From contig KZ111168.1 of assembly GCA_002077045.2 (NCBI GenBank), forward strand, positions 262,122 through 326,121: a stretch of DNA of 64,000 nucleotides, given 5' to 3'. Under the pieces are notes generated by a model that made no database searches, was not told the DNA's origin, and saw nothing but the letters and a program-made list of their open reading frames with translations. The stretch is from Rachicladosporium sp. CCFEE 5018. Taxonomy: Eukaryota > Ascomycota > Dothideomycetes > Cladosporiales > Cladosporiaceae. Of the stretch, positions 21,603 through 33,400 are shown piece after piece; the stretch's first letter is position 1; the number at the start of each line of letters is the position of its first letter. The position numbers and the translations under genes are program-made.

Positions 21603-23499
21603 ATGCCCTTCAAATCCCTCCAACAGGACATCCTCCTCCCACGGCACCTTACAACCTGGCAATGGCTGTTTGAGGACCCGACATACTCTCCACTCCACCG
21701 CTTTCCACGCAATGAGCTGGCAGGCTATACCGACGCGGTAACGAAAGAGCATCTCAGCTGGTTGGATGTCAAGGAGGCAGCGACGCACCTCTCCACCGCC
21801 CTCGTGAAGAAGTATGGCCTTCAAGTCGGCGAGACAGTCGCTCTGTTCAGTCAAAACACGATATGGTACCCGGTCGCAATGCATGCTACATTACGCGTGG
21901 GCGGGAAGGTCTCTGGTGCAAGTCCAGCCTATAACGTCGAGGAAATGACCTACGCGCTACAGAAGGCCGATGCCAAATTCCTGTTAACGCACCCAAATAG
22001 CATGGAAGTTGCTGTACAGGCTGCGAAGAACGCGGGTATCCCTAAGGAACGCTTGTTTCTACTTGAGGGAAAGCTGGAAGGCTATACCACGGTCAAGGAG
22101 CTTGTCGAGATTGGGAAGAGGGAGTCGCAGCAGGCTGAGGTATTTTCGATACCGAAGGGGAAGACCAACTTCGACGTCTGTAAGTATTGGGCTCTATCTT
22201 CATTTCTCTAAAGATCTCAGAATGTGATTGCGCTCTCATGAACGTAGCCACTACAGCTCGAATATATTACACAGTACTGTGGAGAAGTCAAAGTCTATCG
22301 GGATCGCGAAAGCAGTGGACAGAGATAGCGCAGGATACTGACGCGTTGCAGGCGGATTCCTGTCGTTCAGCTCAGGTACAACAGGTCTACCCAAGGCTGT
22401 AAGTTGTGGCTGTGTGAATGCAGCACGTACCTGCTAAGACAATGTTCAGGTCATGATCGCCCATCAGAACGTCATAGCACAATGCCTCCAAGTCCTGCAA
22501 ATCACGCCTCCAGATCTGAAGCGCATCCTCGCCGTGCTCCCGTCTTTCCACATCACCGGCCTGGTCCACGCCCTTCATCTCCCGGTACTGCTCAACGCCG
22601 AAGTCATCATGCTACCCGCCTTCACGATGGAGAGCATGCTCAACACAGTCGTAGAGTACCAGCTGAAGGAGCTCCTGTTGGTCCCTCCAATCCTCATCCG
22701 TCTAGTTCGAGACCCGATAGTCGACGAATACGACTTGAGCTTTCTTCGACGGTTCTCTTCTGGCGCCGCACCTCTCAGTGAGGAGATCATCCAACTGCTG
22801 AAGCAGAAGTTCCCACAGACAGGCTTCAAGCAAGGCTACGGCATGACAGAATCCTGCTCATGCATCACAGCTCATCCGCCGAGTCTCTACGACTTCAAGT
22901 ACGCTCACGCGGTCGGCACGATCTGTGCCTCCACCACAGTCAAGATCATGAAAGAAGATGGCACGGAAGCTGGCGTCGGCGAGCCTGGTGAGATCTTAGC
23001 GAAGGGGCCGCAGATCGTAATGGGCTATCTGAACAACGACAAGGCGACGCAAGAGACCTTCGACTCAGAGGGCTATCTGCACACGGGAGATCAGGGCATG
23101 ATCGACGAAGAAGGCATCATCACGATCACCGATCGCATCAAGGAGCTCATCAAAGTTAAAGGCATTGGAGTCGCGCCCGCTGAACTTGAAGACCTTCTGC
23201 TTGGCCACCCAGAAGTGGAAGACGTCGCTGTGCTCGGCATTCAAGACGAGTATTCTGGTGAAGTACCGAAGGCGTTCATCGTTGCGAAGGCAGTGGGCAA
23301 AGCAGGACAAGGACTGGGCAGAGAGTTGCTGGGTTATGTGAGGGAGAAGAAGGTCAGGTATAAGGCTGTGAAGGAGGTAGAGTTCGTTGAGGCAATTCCG
23401 AAGAGTGCAAGCGGCAAGATCCTGCGGAGGGTGTTGAGAGATCAGCAGAAGAGTGAAAAGAGGGGTGTGGTGGTGAGAGAGGAGAGGGCGAAGATGTGA
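21603..23499 (+). CDS. 4-coumarate:CoA ligase-like acyl-CoA synthetase, probable PTS1
   Basis: An ANL-superfamily ligase of 557 residues in three exons: 21603-22179, 22352-22398 and 22450-23499. The 47-nt middle exon carries the phosphate-binding motif, giving FSFSSGTTGLPKAVMIAHQN after splicing, which fixes both introns (172 nt, and 51 nt with GTAAGT...TTCAG). Further motifs are GYGMTES, YLHTGDQGMIDEEG, a KELIKVKG hinge, VAPAELE and the C-terminal PKSASGKILRR with the catalytic lysine. The substrate could be an aryl, oxo- or fatty acid; sequence alone does not decide. The C-terminus AKM fits the PTS1 consensus (S/A/C)(K/R/H)(L/M), suggesting the peroxisome. It is divergent from TLS1. Confidence 0.92.
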
Positions 23500-24106
23500 T
23501 CTGTTGACGTTGAGGGTATTTCGAACCTCGCATTTTGGCAGAGAAACACTGGTTGTGTCCTGGCGTGCGTACAACTATGTTTGGTAACTTACTTATCAGC
23601 AACTGCAGCGCGGTAATGACGCCAGTACCTTGCGGTATCGAGCATATGCGTTCTACACGTTCGCTGTGATGTGGCCGAACTTTACGGTAAGTTCGTGGCT
23701 GCTGATGCATTCGATGGTCTGGAACTGGTCTACACCGCTACCACTGGTGGTCTGCGGCACTTCGACACTAGCCACTGACTGCAAAGATAAGAGACGGTGA
23801 GCTACTAGAGTGACTTCGTCCTTCGGGACGCAAAGTCAATTCATTTGATCTGCTCGGTATCTGGCGGCTGCACTGTGCCAAGCCATGACCATACGAGCAA
23901 CGCTCTATGGCTACGACATGATCTCAACGAAGTCCCCGCCCCTCACTTACGGCACACATCCTCCAACGTATGGATGGAAGATTCTGCATGTTCAGAATGA
24001 TCTCTTTCCTGATTTCACGAAGCTCTTCCATCTTCCACACCACACGTTCCAGTTTCCCATTTCTCTTCTCAGGTCATTCGCTCGTTTCGCAGTCACTCAA
24101 GCAAAG
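23500..24106. other. Intergenic region before the wall protein
   Basis: 607 bp between the ligase and the cell-wall gene. The last 220 bp are open in frame with the downstream gene but lack coding character and end at a classic signal-peptide methionine, so I treat them as promoter/5' UTR. Confidence 0.45.
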
Positions 24107-25523
24107 ATGCTCCCTTCTCTCGCTTTCGCGCTGGCGCTCGTCACCGCCGTCTCAGCCAAATGTCTAGGACCGCATGGCTGCACTCAGGGACCGCCTGTCA
24201 AGAAGGTGGAGAAGATCATTGGGCCTCGGGCAGTCTATCAATGCAATCCAGGACACTCATATCCCAATGGAGTGTCGTGCGTGTCGACTAATGGTGGACT
24301 GGCGCTCGTCACACCATCGCCCACTGCTAGCACGACGTACGCTTGCAATCCGGCACACTCTTACCCTGGAGGCGTGGGCTGCATCTCAACTGGCACCGGC
24401 CTTGCTCTAGTGACTCCCACTGCGAATGCGACGAGCTACACTACCGCTACTTCGACCAATTACACCACCTACTGTTCTGTCCCCACTGTGAACACTAAGT
24501 GTGGCAAGACCTCTACTGTGAGTATATCTAGTCCATTGACATGCGAGGATACTAACGCTCGCCAAACAGGTCACTAGACCCAAGACCGTCACTTTCACGG
24601 GCTGTCCTTGCACGATTACTAAGACAGTGAAGACATGGTCGGTCTACACCACAAACATGACTCTCTCTTCACCGACTTGGTACCAGCCCACCAAGCCAGC
24701 GACGACCCCCTGCAATGGCACTACTGTCACCAGAACCAGCTCGTACACCAGGCCCGTGACTACGCCATGTAATGGCACTACCAGCTCCACTACCAAGGCC
24801 ACCTCGTCCACCATCTCTTGCAACGGCACTGCCGTCACGATGCCTAGCTCCTACACAACCTCATATTGGATTACTACAACTGCCACGCAGGGCAACAAGA
24901 CATCTACCGTCACCAGCGCTATCGTCGTTCCAGTCACGCCCATTGTGCCCAATATGACCACGAGCGTGAGTCTATACCGGTCGAAATCGCACGCGGCAGC
25001 ACATTGACATGATACTAGATCTCCACGGGCTGCACGACCACCTACTGCCCGTCCTCTACGACCTTCACTAATGGCAACACAACGTACTCTGTACGTCGCC
25101 TTCCTCCCACAGCTGTCAAGAGAACATCGCTGACATTCCAACCAGGTCTCCTTGCCCACGGTCCTCACCCTCCCTGTGACATCCACAATCACCTACCCCG
25201 TTGGTCCCCTGATGCCACCAGGTACCGCCCCCGTTGATCCCGTAACGCCGCCAGGCACCACACCAGTGATGCCCGTCACCCCACCAGGCACTGCTCCAGT
25301 TGTGCCTGCCACATATCCGGGCAGCTCGCCAGTCAGCCCTGTCACTCAGTCCGCTGGCTCTGCGATCCCGTCGGTGTCGTCGTACAGCGCGCAGCCTACG
25401 ACTACCTCAACCTACAAGGGTCCGTACCAGTCGACTTCGTTCGCTGTGCCGAAGTCGCAGGTTGGGAACGCGATCGCCGTTGTGATTCTTGGAGTATTTG
25501 GGTGGATGGTGGTGATGGCTTAG
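24107..25523 (+). CDS. GPI-anchored Ser/Thr/Pro-rich cell-wall protein with Cys repeats
   Basis: Four exons (24107-24517, 24570-24965, 25019-25090, 25146-25523) give 418 residues; all introns are short (52-55 nt) and phase 0. A signal peptide (MLPSLAFALALVTAVSA) is followed by two tandem copies of a CNPxHSYPxGVxC module with a shared STxxGLALVTP tail, a Cys-containing Thr-rich region with three CNGT elements, and a proline-rich stretch with repeats of the PPGTxPVxPV type. The C-terminus (IAVVILGVFGWMVVMA) is a GPI-attachment-type hydrophobic tail. It is probably a surface protein of the wall. The CNPxHSYPxGVxC module is not one I can name. Conserved phase-0 introns placed within Thr-rich blocks suggest growth by exon-sized units. 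Confidence 0.82.
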
Positions 25524-25764
25524 AGGAGACGACGACATAAAGAGAGGGAGCGGAGGGCGAGAGACGGAGATAGAATGGAGGAAGTAATGTGTAGAGTGTT
25601 GGATGCCATAGAATGAAAATCAGCAGCATTAAGTCATCTTTATGAATGCATTATATGGATATCTCGAGTCACTTCGCTACACTACGGCCGTGGGTCACAA
25701 TCGTTACACTATTCTCATCCAGTCCTCCCGCCACCCCATGCCATCCTCCCATCAACACACCACC
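25524..25764. other. Convergent intergenic spacer
   Basis: 241 bp between convergent 3' ends of the wall protein and VID27; presumably both terminators. No other feature seen. Confidence 0.4.
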
Positions 25765-28200
25765 TCAATACGGCGAATTCACCACCTCACTCTTGCTCAA
25801 ATAACTCCCCCTCCCCTTCCCACGTCTCGGCGTAGCCGGCAACGCAGCAATGCTCTCCCTCGTCGGTCTCAATAGCTGCCGTCTAGCAACCATATCAACC
25901 TCATTCGGCAGCGCGACAACGATGTTCTTGTCACTGCCGAATTTAAAGTTATCAGCCTTCACCTCCTCGCTATACCGCTTGATGGAGTAAGGATCCTTGC
26001 GCCCGGCGAGAACTTTCTTCATGCTCCAGGTGACCACGAAGGGGCCGGTGGCTGTGATGATGGCTGTCTCGGAAGCGTCTTCGCCTGTGTTGAATTTGGC
26101 TGGGGTGAAGGAGAGGGGTGCTTTAGTCTCGTGCTGGAATTGCGCCACATGACTTGGTGTGAGAGCGAGGCGACGGGGTTGCGGTTTGGAGTCTTTGGCG
26201 AAGGGCTTCTCGAAGCCGAGTTTGCCTTCGTTCTTGCCAGAGTGCTGCATGTTGTCAATCAGCAGGAGGTAAGTGCGGGTCGTGGCCAGGACCCAGCGGC
26301 CGTTGGCGGAGTTGTCTAGGCCGATGATGGGGTCGCCGAGAGCTGGCAGCGCGGTCTTGGCTTGGATGCCGAGGCGGTCGAACATGCGAATGTCGCCCTT
26401 GTTCGAGGCGACGGAGATGTAGCCCTGGGATGTGGTAGCTGCCGCGGAGAAGTCGTTTTTGCTGGCGTATTGCTTCAGCTGAGATTCCACGAGCTTGTTG
26501 CCAGCGAGACGAGGATCGATGCGGTAGAGCGCGTTGTGCGAAAGCCCTATGAGGGTCTGCTCATTGGTGGTCTGGGCGAACTTATTTTCTGGTGCGAAGA
26601 CATTGACTGGGATATCGTCGTGAACTTTCCACTCGTCGACGACCTTGCCATACTCCATGTCCATGCGGAATAGGCTGTTGGGGTTGTCGGCGCTCTGTAG
26701 GACCATGTCACGGTCTTGCATGTGGAGCATGACCTTCTTGGGGGCGAACTTCTTGCCCTTTATGTCTTGAACTTTGCTGATGCTGGTGGAGAATTCGAGG
26801 CGATTGTCGTCTGTGTGCTTGAAGACTCCGATCTTGTCGCCGCGCACGACAAAAGAGCGGTCGACTTTGGCACCGACTGCGAGCTGACTGTTGACATTGC
26901 CATCTTCGTCGCGCAGCACAACATCGTCCTCGCTTTCGTCTGAGTCGTAGTGTTCGCTCTTCTGACCGTCATCTGCATCCTCGTATTCATCTTCCTCGTC
27001 CTCTTCCGCAGCCTCCGCCTCCCGCTCATCGTCTTTCGAATCCTCGATAACCAGATCATTGAACGAGTCGAGCACATAGTCTCGATCTGCATCCTTGATC
27101 GCCTTCGCCCACTTCAGCTGATTTTGATTCTCCCACAGCGCCTGCATCAGACCCTCCTGAAAGCGCTCCTCCGTCTCTCGATCCTTGAACTTCAGCAGCC
27201 ATGAGTACGCCGAGCCATCCTCGCTGTAGTGGTTGAAGATGAAGCTGAGGTATTCGAAGTTGAAGACCGGATTGATGTCTGCGATGACCTCTTGACCCAG
27301 CCAGTCTTGCTTTGTGCCCACGATCTGTAGCCAGTACTTCCAATTGCCCACCTCGCTCACTTGCGCATGCACAGCCGCATCTTGCAAGACGAATGTGCCT
27401 GATGTGAAGTCGAAGAGGTGGAGCTCAGCATGCTCGCTGCACAGTACTTCTCGGCTCGTGGGCGCGGCTCTCGATGCCGGCGCTTTGGTGGGTGTCTGCT
27501 CGATCGCCTTCTGCGGTGTGGCGGCGGCGACGTGCTTCATAGTCGACTCACGTGCCATGCTGCCGGGCTCCTGATATGCAGGTGTCCGTGGAGTCTTTGT
27601 CACAATCGGGCTGCTGTTGGCGGACTGCGCGACGGGCGACTGGACCGCAGAACTTATCACTGGACTCGCCTCTGGCACTTCACCCTCTCCTTCAAAGTCG
27701 AACTCCTCAAGCTCCTCTTCTGTGGCCTGCTCGTGACTTCTGCGAAACTTCCTCTCGAACTGACACTGCGCCGCCGCAAGCTCAAAGCTCGCCGCAGTCT
27801 CCGGCTTAGTCGAGCTATGACACACAAACTCGTACAAGTCTCCCGAATCGCCACTCAGATCCCGCCACGCAAGGACAGTGTCACCAGTATCCTGAAGACT
27901 GACCCTAAAGCGTAAGCTCTCGTCGAGGATGAAAATGCGTTCGTCCTTGTCGCCCTCCCCGTCGCCTTCCTCGTTCAGCTCCTCTTCGCCCTCTTCGTAG
28001 GCGCGCTGGATGGCGAGGTGATATTGAAACTCTTGGCCGGTGCGACGGATGAAGGCAGCAGCGTCTTTGAAGATGAGCTCGCTTGAGCCTTTCAGGGAAT
28101 GCGGGCGCACGAGGTAAAGCTGTCCCTGCTGGATCTCGACGATGTTGGTCTTATCTGCGTTGCCGAAGACGAGTTTCGAAAGAGACTTCAGCGCAAACAT
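25765..28200 (-). CDS. VID27: Vid27 family protein
   Basis: An 811-residue intronless gene. It has the Vid27 N-terminal domain (starting MFALKSLSKLVFGNADKTNIVEIQQG, with RRTGQEFQYHLAIQRAYEEGEEE), a PH-like middle section containing FVLQDAAVHAQV and SWLLKFKDRETEERFQEGL, a long acidic linker (residues about 410-450) and the C-terminal Vid27 beta-propeller-like domain with DRSFVVRGDKIGVFKH and KVMLHMQDRDMVLQ. Yeast Vid27 was named from a vacuolar import and degradation screen for fructose-1,6-bisphosphatase; its biochemical activity is unknown. The length is close to that of fungal orthologues, and the start fits the conserved N-terminus. Confidence 0.93.
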   Translation of the reverse strand: MFALKSLSKLVFGNADKTNIVEIQQGQLYLVRPHSLKGSSELIFKDAAAFIRRTGQEFQYHLAIQRAYEEGEEELNEEGDGEGDKDERIFILDESLRFRVSLQDTGDTVLAWRDLSGDSGDLYEFVCHSSTKPETAASFELAAAQCQFERKFRRSHEQATEEELEEFDFEGEGEVPEASPVISSAVQSPVAQSANSSPIVTKTPRTPAYQEPGSMARESTMKHVAAATPQKAIEQTPTKAPASRAAPTSREVLCSEHAELHLFDFTSGTFVLQDAAVHAQVSEVGNWKYWLQIVGTKQDWLGQEVIADINPVFNFEYLSFIFNHYSEDGSAYSWLLKFKDRETEERFQEGLMQALWENQNQLKWAKAIKDADRDYVLDSFNDLVIEDSKDDEREAEAAEEDEEDEYEDADDGQKSEHYDSDESEDDVVLRDEDGNVNSQLAVGAKVDRSFVVRGDKIGVFKHTDDNRLEFSTSISKVQDIKGKKFAPKKVMLHMQDRDMVLQSADNPNSLFRMDMEYGKVVDEWKVHDDIPVNVFAPENKFAQTTNEQTLIGLSHNALYRIDPRLAGNKLVESQLKQYASKNDFSAAATTSQGYISVASNKGDIRMFDRLGIQAKTALPALGDPIIGLDNSANGRWVLATTRTYLLLIDNMQHSGKNEGKLGFEKPFAKDSKPQPRRLALTPSHVAQFQHETKAPLSFTPAKFNTGEDASETAIITATGPFVVTWSMKKVLAGRKDPYSIKRYSEEVKADNFKFGSDKNIVVALPNEVDMVARRQLLRPTRESIAALPATPRRGKGRGSYLSKSEVVNSPY

Positions 28201-28598
28201 GATGCGGATGGGGTAATGAGCATGGCAGTGAATGGGAATGCGGTGACCTTATCAGTGTTGAATGCGACAGCAGTCGTTTGTTGATGGTGAGACGTCATTT
28301 GGTCGCTAGCGGGGTCTTTTGTGTAAGGCTGCAGCACAAACGCCACTCAAGTGAATCAATGTGGCGCAGCTGCCTGGCTCCAAGTAAGTGAAGCGACGGG
28401 AAGTGACATTGAGACCAGACTCCCAACATGGTAGATGGAGCGATTGTCCCAGATAATATGTTGCGAGACAATAGATGTAAAGATACAGGCATGCAGGCAC
28501 CCGCGTAGTAAAGGCAGTCCCAAGGGAGCAGATGAAGGCAACATCGCAAGACAAATACGCCTGTGAGTTTACCTCAGACCTCTCGAGATCGCCCTGTC
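28201..28598. other. Intergenic region upstream of VID27
   Basis: 398 bp containing the VID27 promoter and the 3' UTR of the phosphodiesterase-like gene. Frames of up to 128 codons here show no domain and overlap each other; I call no gene. Confidence 0.4.
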
Positions 28599-29613
28599 TC
28601 AATACGCCTTCCCAAGATAGACGGTCGCACCGCCACCATACCACAGCGTACCTTGCCGATGATCGAGGCCCGTCTCCTGACCCACTCGCCACTCACCATG
28701 CGGACTCGGCCAGACCTCATTCTCAAGCCATGCATTGATGCTCTCGATCGTCTCAACAAGCTTCGCCACCTTCTCGTGATCGACCTTACCATCGACTTCG
28801 AAGTCCTGCTTCGTGACGAAGCGACCGACAGTCAAATGTGCCGAGGGGACGACGTAGCGGCTCTCTACTTTGACGCCTGCCGCTTGAACTTTATTGAAGA
28901 CATCTCGTCGGAGATGGTGGTAGCTGTACTGATCGTCGTCGTCTCCTGAGGCTGGGAGGAATGATACTGCCAGAGCTTGGGCATCGAAGCTGATCATTGG
29001 CCTGATGAGTCGAGCGCGATGGTCGTGTGTGCAGTCTGCAATGTCGTGGGCTGATGGCGAAAGCTGCTTGACAAGGCTGTCGATCTCGGTTGCTGTTCGA
29101 GAGTGCGTGACTTCGAGTGCTGTCATGTGTAGATTTTCGGGTGGCATGATCCACATGTCTATAATCGTAAGCACTGTGAGTCTTCCATTACAATTGGTAG
29201 GCGGACGCACTTGGTGCAATCGTCAGTAGCCGTCGCTGAACCCCAACGATCAGTTCCCGGATTCTCGTAGGCGGTCTGGCCCAAAACACGAGACAGTGTC
29301 TCCAGTCTTCGCCTCCAGACTGCAACTGAGCCAGCATCTCATCGATCACCACGCCTGAAAAGTCCGGTGCGAGCAGCTTGGCCTTCTGCTGAGCATTGCG
29401 GTTCGTGCGATGCTTCTCGTAGACAGCCTGGATCTTCGACTGTATCCAGTCAGTCGATGTAAGCAGGCTATGTCCTTCTTAGTGCCAGTCTTGGCCCATT
29501 GAGTGTCGTACCGGATCGTCATCACAGGTCTCGATGAGTCCGTCGTAGGGGTTATCGGACTGGCTCGCAGATGCTGCGCCAGAGAAGTCCTCGAAGGTAT
29601 AGTAAGCTGCCAT
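28599..29613 (-). CDS. 2H-phosphoesterase / RNA-ligase-like protein
   Basis: Three exons (29613-29512, 29439-29211, 29158-28599) joined by 72- and 52-nt introns give 296 residues. The two catalytic H-x-T-x motifs of the 2H phosphoesterase fold are present: HMTALEV (His about 121) and HLTVGRF (His about 217), separated by about 95 residues as in this superfamily. An N-terminal domain includes SKIQAVYEKHRTNRNAQQKAKLL and a conserved DWRHCLVFWARPP. Fungal members of this type are generally uncharacterised; 2H enzymes act on cyclic phosphate or 2',5'-linked nucleotides. The first intron's acceptor was chosen from frame and the CTGAC branch site. It is head-to-head with the DNMT5 gene. Confidence 0.8.
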
Positions 29614-30490
29614 TAATTCAGTGCGATGCGTGTCCTGAGAGTCAGCTGAGCAGACGCATCACGACGAACACAAAGGGTTGCCTCGCATGTCACTATGCCT
29701 GACCATCATTTGTGAAGCACAGTCTTGTGGTGACTCCATTCATTGGTTAGGCTCCACAGCATCGGGCTTGGCAACCTCAAATCAACCTCTTCACATCCTT
29801 CGTAATAGAACTATCGGCTCGTAATGCATCTGTGGACTGACGACATCGTCCTACCACTTTTGGGTCATGGAGTACATGCTCTGGTAGTTCGTCGACTGCA
29901 CTTTAGCACAGGCGGCTCGCAGGTCGTCGCCACTGATCGCGTGCTATGATCACCGCCACTCACACCGAGCTCCCCGAATCGGAGAAGCCCGACTTTCGTG
30001 CCAACACTCGTGCCAGTGTAATCCAGACCGCCTGATAATGGTGGGATCTCAAGGACTCGAAATGCCGCCGCCATCTGAGCTGGGCGGCGTAGAGGACAGC
30101 CGACGCCTCGTCACATCGTGCGACGCATCTTACGGCACACTGCACAAGGGCTTAGATGCAGCACTGGTAGCCGTTCGGTGGACTGGCCCCGACATATGCA
30201 CTTGGAATGGCATGTTGTCGACATCGCTGTCGACTTTGCTGGAACAATGCACCTGGCCTTACTTAAGCAGGTGGCATGTTCGCGACAAAGGTTTCTCTTG
30301 GCGCGTTTCTACGCGTCTATCGAACCTCAAATTCCCAATGCCGGTGCAACACCACTGCAGTACTGTCTATGCGCCTTGCGCACTGCATCGCCCCCCACAG
30401 TGTTCCCCTTCGCACCGTTTCTCATCGCATGTCATACCATTGGGGTTCAGTACTAATGTGAGAACGCAGTATACTTCAGCTATCAGCACA
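29614..30490. promoter_or_regulatory. Divergent promoter, 2H phosphoesterase / DNMT5
   Basis: 877 bp between divergent starts. The stretch 30038-30490 is open in frame with DNMT5 but is compositionally unlike the gene (many Cys, His and Trp without pattern) and precedes a good start context at 30491. I therefore treat it as promoter or 5' UTR. Confidence 0.5.
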
Positions 30491-33400
30491 ATGCCGAAGC
30501 GCAAGAGAGATCTGGAGGTCGCGCAGTCGTACGCAAACGTTCGCAAAGATGCAGATTCCGACTCAGGGTCGAGCTGCATCGAAGTCCGGCCGCCTCTCAC
30601 GCAGCCAGCCGCGCGCACGTCCAGGAACACAGTGCGCAAAGGCAAACGCGCAAAGATTGTGCACGAAGAAGAAGATGAGTTGGCGCTCATCCAAGAGCCA
30701 AAGTCGCCGCATGGCGTAGTCTTTGTGCCCTACCACGAGCGGGAAAGGGCTAAATGTGCGTATGAGAAAGCCCAGATCGCACAGAAAGAAGCCCAGCGTG
30801 CGCAAAAGGAAGCGGAGCGATCCCATCAGGCGTCCACAAGGAATCCTGGCGCTTCGAGCGCTCTGGCAAGCTTCAGGGGTGGTGGCCTCCGTTCGGCGAC
30901 TGTCTCGGCTCCGCTAGCAGCTTCGTCGCCACTGGAAGCCTTCACCAGCGGCCAATTCCGCAACGTGAGACCTACGCCTCGGCCCTACTTCTCAAAAGTG
31001 ACACGGCAACCCTCGTTGAGCAGCAGCACAGCGACATCCCCGACATCATCAGTCGGCCCAGTCGAAGGCCCTGCATCATCTCGTACTTCACCTGACGGCT
31101 CGATCGACATGAACGACGCATCTGCCAGCTCAACACCTGAGACTGGCAGGCCAAGGAGGAGAGTCAACCGACCTTCCTACCTATACGAAGCACCGCAAGA
31201 GCTTTCCGAGGACGAGCTCGCGGCCGACGATCATAATTTTTCAACGAAGAAGACGAAGCGCAAGTCGAAGTCGAAGAAGGAGGAAGAAGATCAAGACTAC
31301 ATGTTCGATGCAGAACAGCTCGAGGTAGAGAGCGCAGAGGATGCCTCAGAAATGGCTTCAGTAGAAGGCACAGAGTCCGAAGGCTCCGACGGAGAGGACG
31401 ACATGATGGATGACGAGGCTGAGAGTGACAATAAGCGGAAGCGGACAGCAGAAGGCGCACCCGCTAAGATCAAGAACGGCAGGACTGCAACTAGCGGTGC
31501 GCGCGAGCAGATGATCTCGTATCTTCCCTACAAAGGAACTGTGGACACGAGCTTGCCACCTATTCATGAGATTGACGAGATGTTCTCCGACATGGTCCTC
31601 AAAGCTGACGGTCTTGGTCTGACTGACGCATTGAGTGCACTACACCGACCACTGCGGGTAGCTACCATGTGCTCTGGTACTGAGTCGCCCCTGTTAGCGA
31701 TGGAGATGATTGCGGACGCTCTACAGGGCAGAGGTATCACGCTCGACTTCGACCATCTGTTCTCTGCCGAAATCACGCCCTTCAAGCAAGCCTATATTCA
31801 GCGCAATTTTAATCCCGCACTAATCTTCCGGGATGTCGGTGAGCTCATTGAGGCCATGAAGGACGACGTTCCACATGCGACAACGGCTTACAACGCTGTG
31901 GTACCCGTTCCCGCGAATGTCGACATTCTGATCGCTGGCACTTCATGTAAGGACTTCTCCAACTTGAACAACTGGCAACAAGACCTTGACGAGGATGGTG
32001 GCGGCGAGTCGAGCAAAACCTGGTTCGGAGTGCTGGCATATGTGAAGGCGACCCGACCCAGGATCGTTGTTCTGGAAAACGTGTCGGGCGCCCCCTTCGA
32101 TCAGATGATGGACTTCTATCGCAACATGGGCTATGAAGTTACAGGCGTGCTTGTCGATACGAAGAACTTCTACATCCCGCAGACTCGACAGCGTGGCTAC
32201 GTGGTGGCGTTCGACAACACTCGGGGCGGGAAGTTGACCGGTGCCGGCGATGCCTGGGCCACGATGATGGGTCATATGCAGCGAGTAGCGAGTAGTCCGC
32301 TTGCAGACTTCTTACTGCCAAATGACGAACTTCGAAGTCGGCCCCATGAGACTCTCGATGTCATGAACAAGAAAGAGGTCGACTGGGCGAAATGTCATAC
32401 CCGACACACAAGCACCAGACATTCGGAAGGGCTTGGTGGCGGGAGAGAGACACTCAAGTGGACAGAGAGCGGCGCGATACTGGTGCAGGAGCATGGGTCT
32501 GCTGTATGGTTCAAGCGCATAGTCAACCGCGTACGAGACTACATAGAAATGGCTGTCCTTCGCAAGGCCAGAAAGGAGGAGGACATCAGATTCAAATCAC
32601 GTGTCTACGACGTCAGTCAAAATATCGATCTCACCAAAGGCGAAGGCTCGTACGGCATATGCCCTTGCATTCATCCAACTGGCGCCTTCTATGCTTCGGA
32701 TGCAGCGCGCATCCTGACAGCAGAGGAGACCCTCAAATTGCAGGGTATACCTCTCAACAAGATCTCCTTTACGAATGAGACTCAGGCAGAGATACAAGAT
32801 CTGGCAGGCAATGCCATGACTTCAGTTGTGGTTGGGTCTGCTATATTGTGCGCATTGACTCACGGCATGCCGGCAATCGCAGCGAATGTCAAGGGTGCGG
32901 CTCCTGCGAACGTCTACACGCCGCTACAGCAGACAGCAGTAGGTATTCGACCGGTGCCTGAACATGCTGTGACGAAGGCTGCGCAACAGGACGAGATGTT
33001 CTTCGACGTGCAGACTGCAGCCAGTGCGGGAGCTCGCTCTGTCCGTCGCTGCTACTGCGAAGGGGCCCAGGATGTCACCGTTACCGACATCCAGCAGTGC
33101 GTTGACTGCGCGCACACAAGTTGCGTGAAGTGTGGGGGCAGTCCAGCTCACGATTACGTCCTCGCGGACGAGCTAGGCCGTGACAGCCCACTCGCATTTG
33201 AGAAGAGCCTGCGGTCGAAGCTGCCGCTGCAGCTCGGCTTCGGTGTGACACAGCTGGACCGGCTTCTCAAGACTATCCGCAAGAGCGTCAAGGATCGAGC
33301 CTACGCCGACGCCGTCACCCAAGCACTTCGGTCAGACTTCAGCTTCGCTAGCGTCGCCAGGAAAAGAGACTGGGTTGTCAATTACACGGCGCCCACCGCA

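Noticed and set aside
17977..23499. Secondary-metabolite gene cluster around the two acyl-CoA ligases
   Set aside because: No polyketide synthase, NRPS, terpene synthase or cluster regulator is present; the neighbours are housekeeping genes.
30038..30490. N-terminal extension of DNMT5 (151 codons open in frame)
   Set aside because: Composition is random-like, and the ATG at 30491 begins a typical basic nuclear-protein N-terminus; treated as 5' UTR/promoter.
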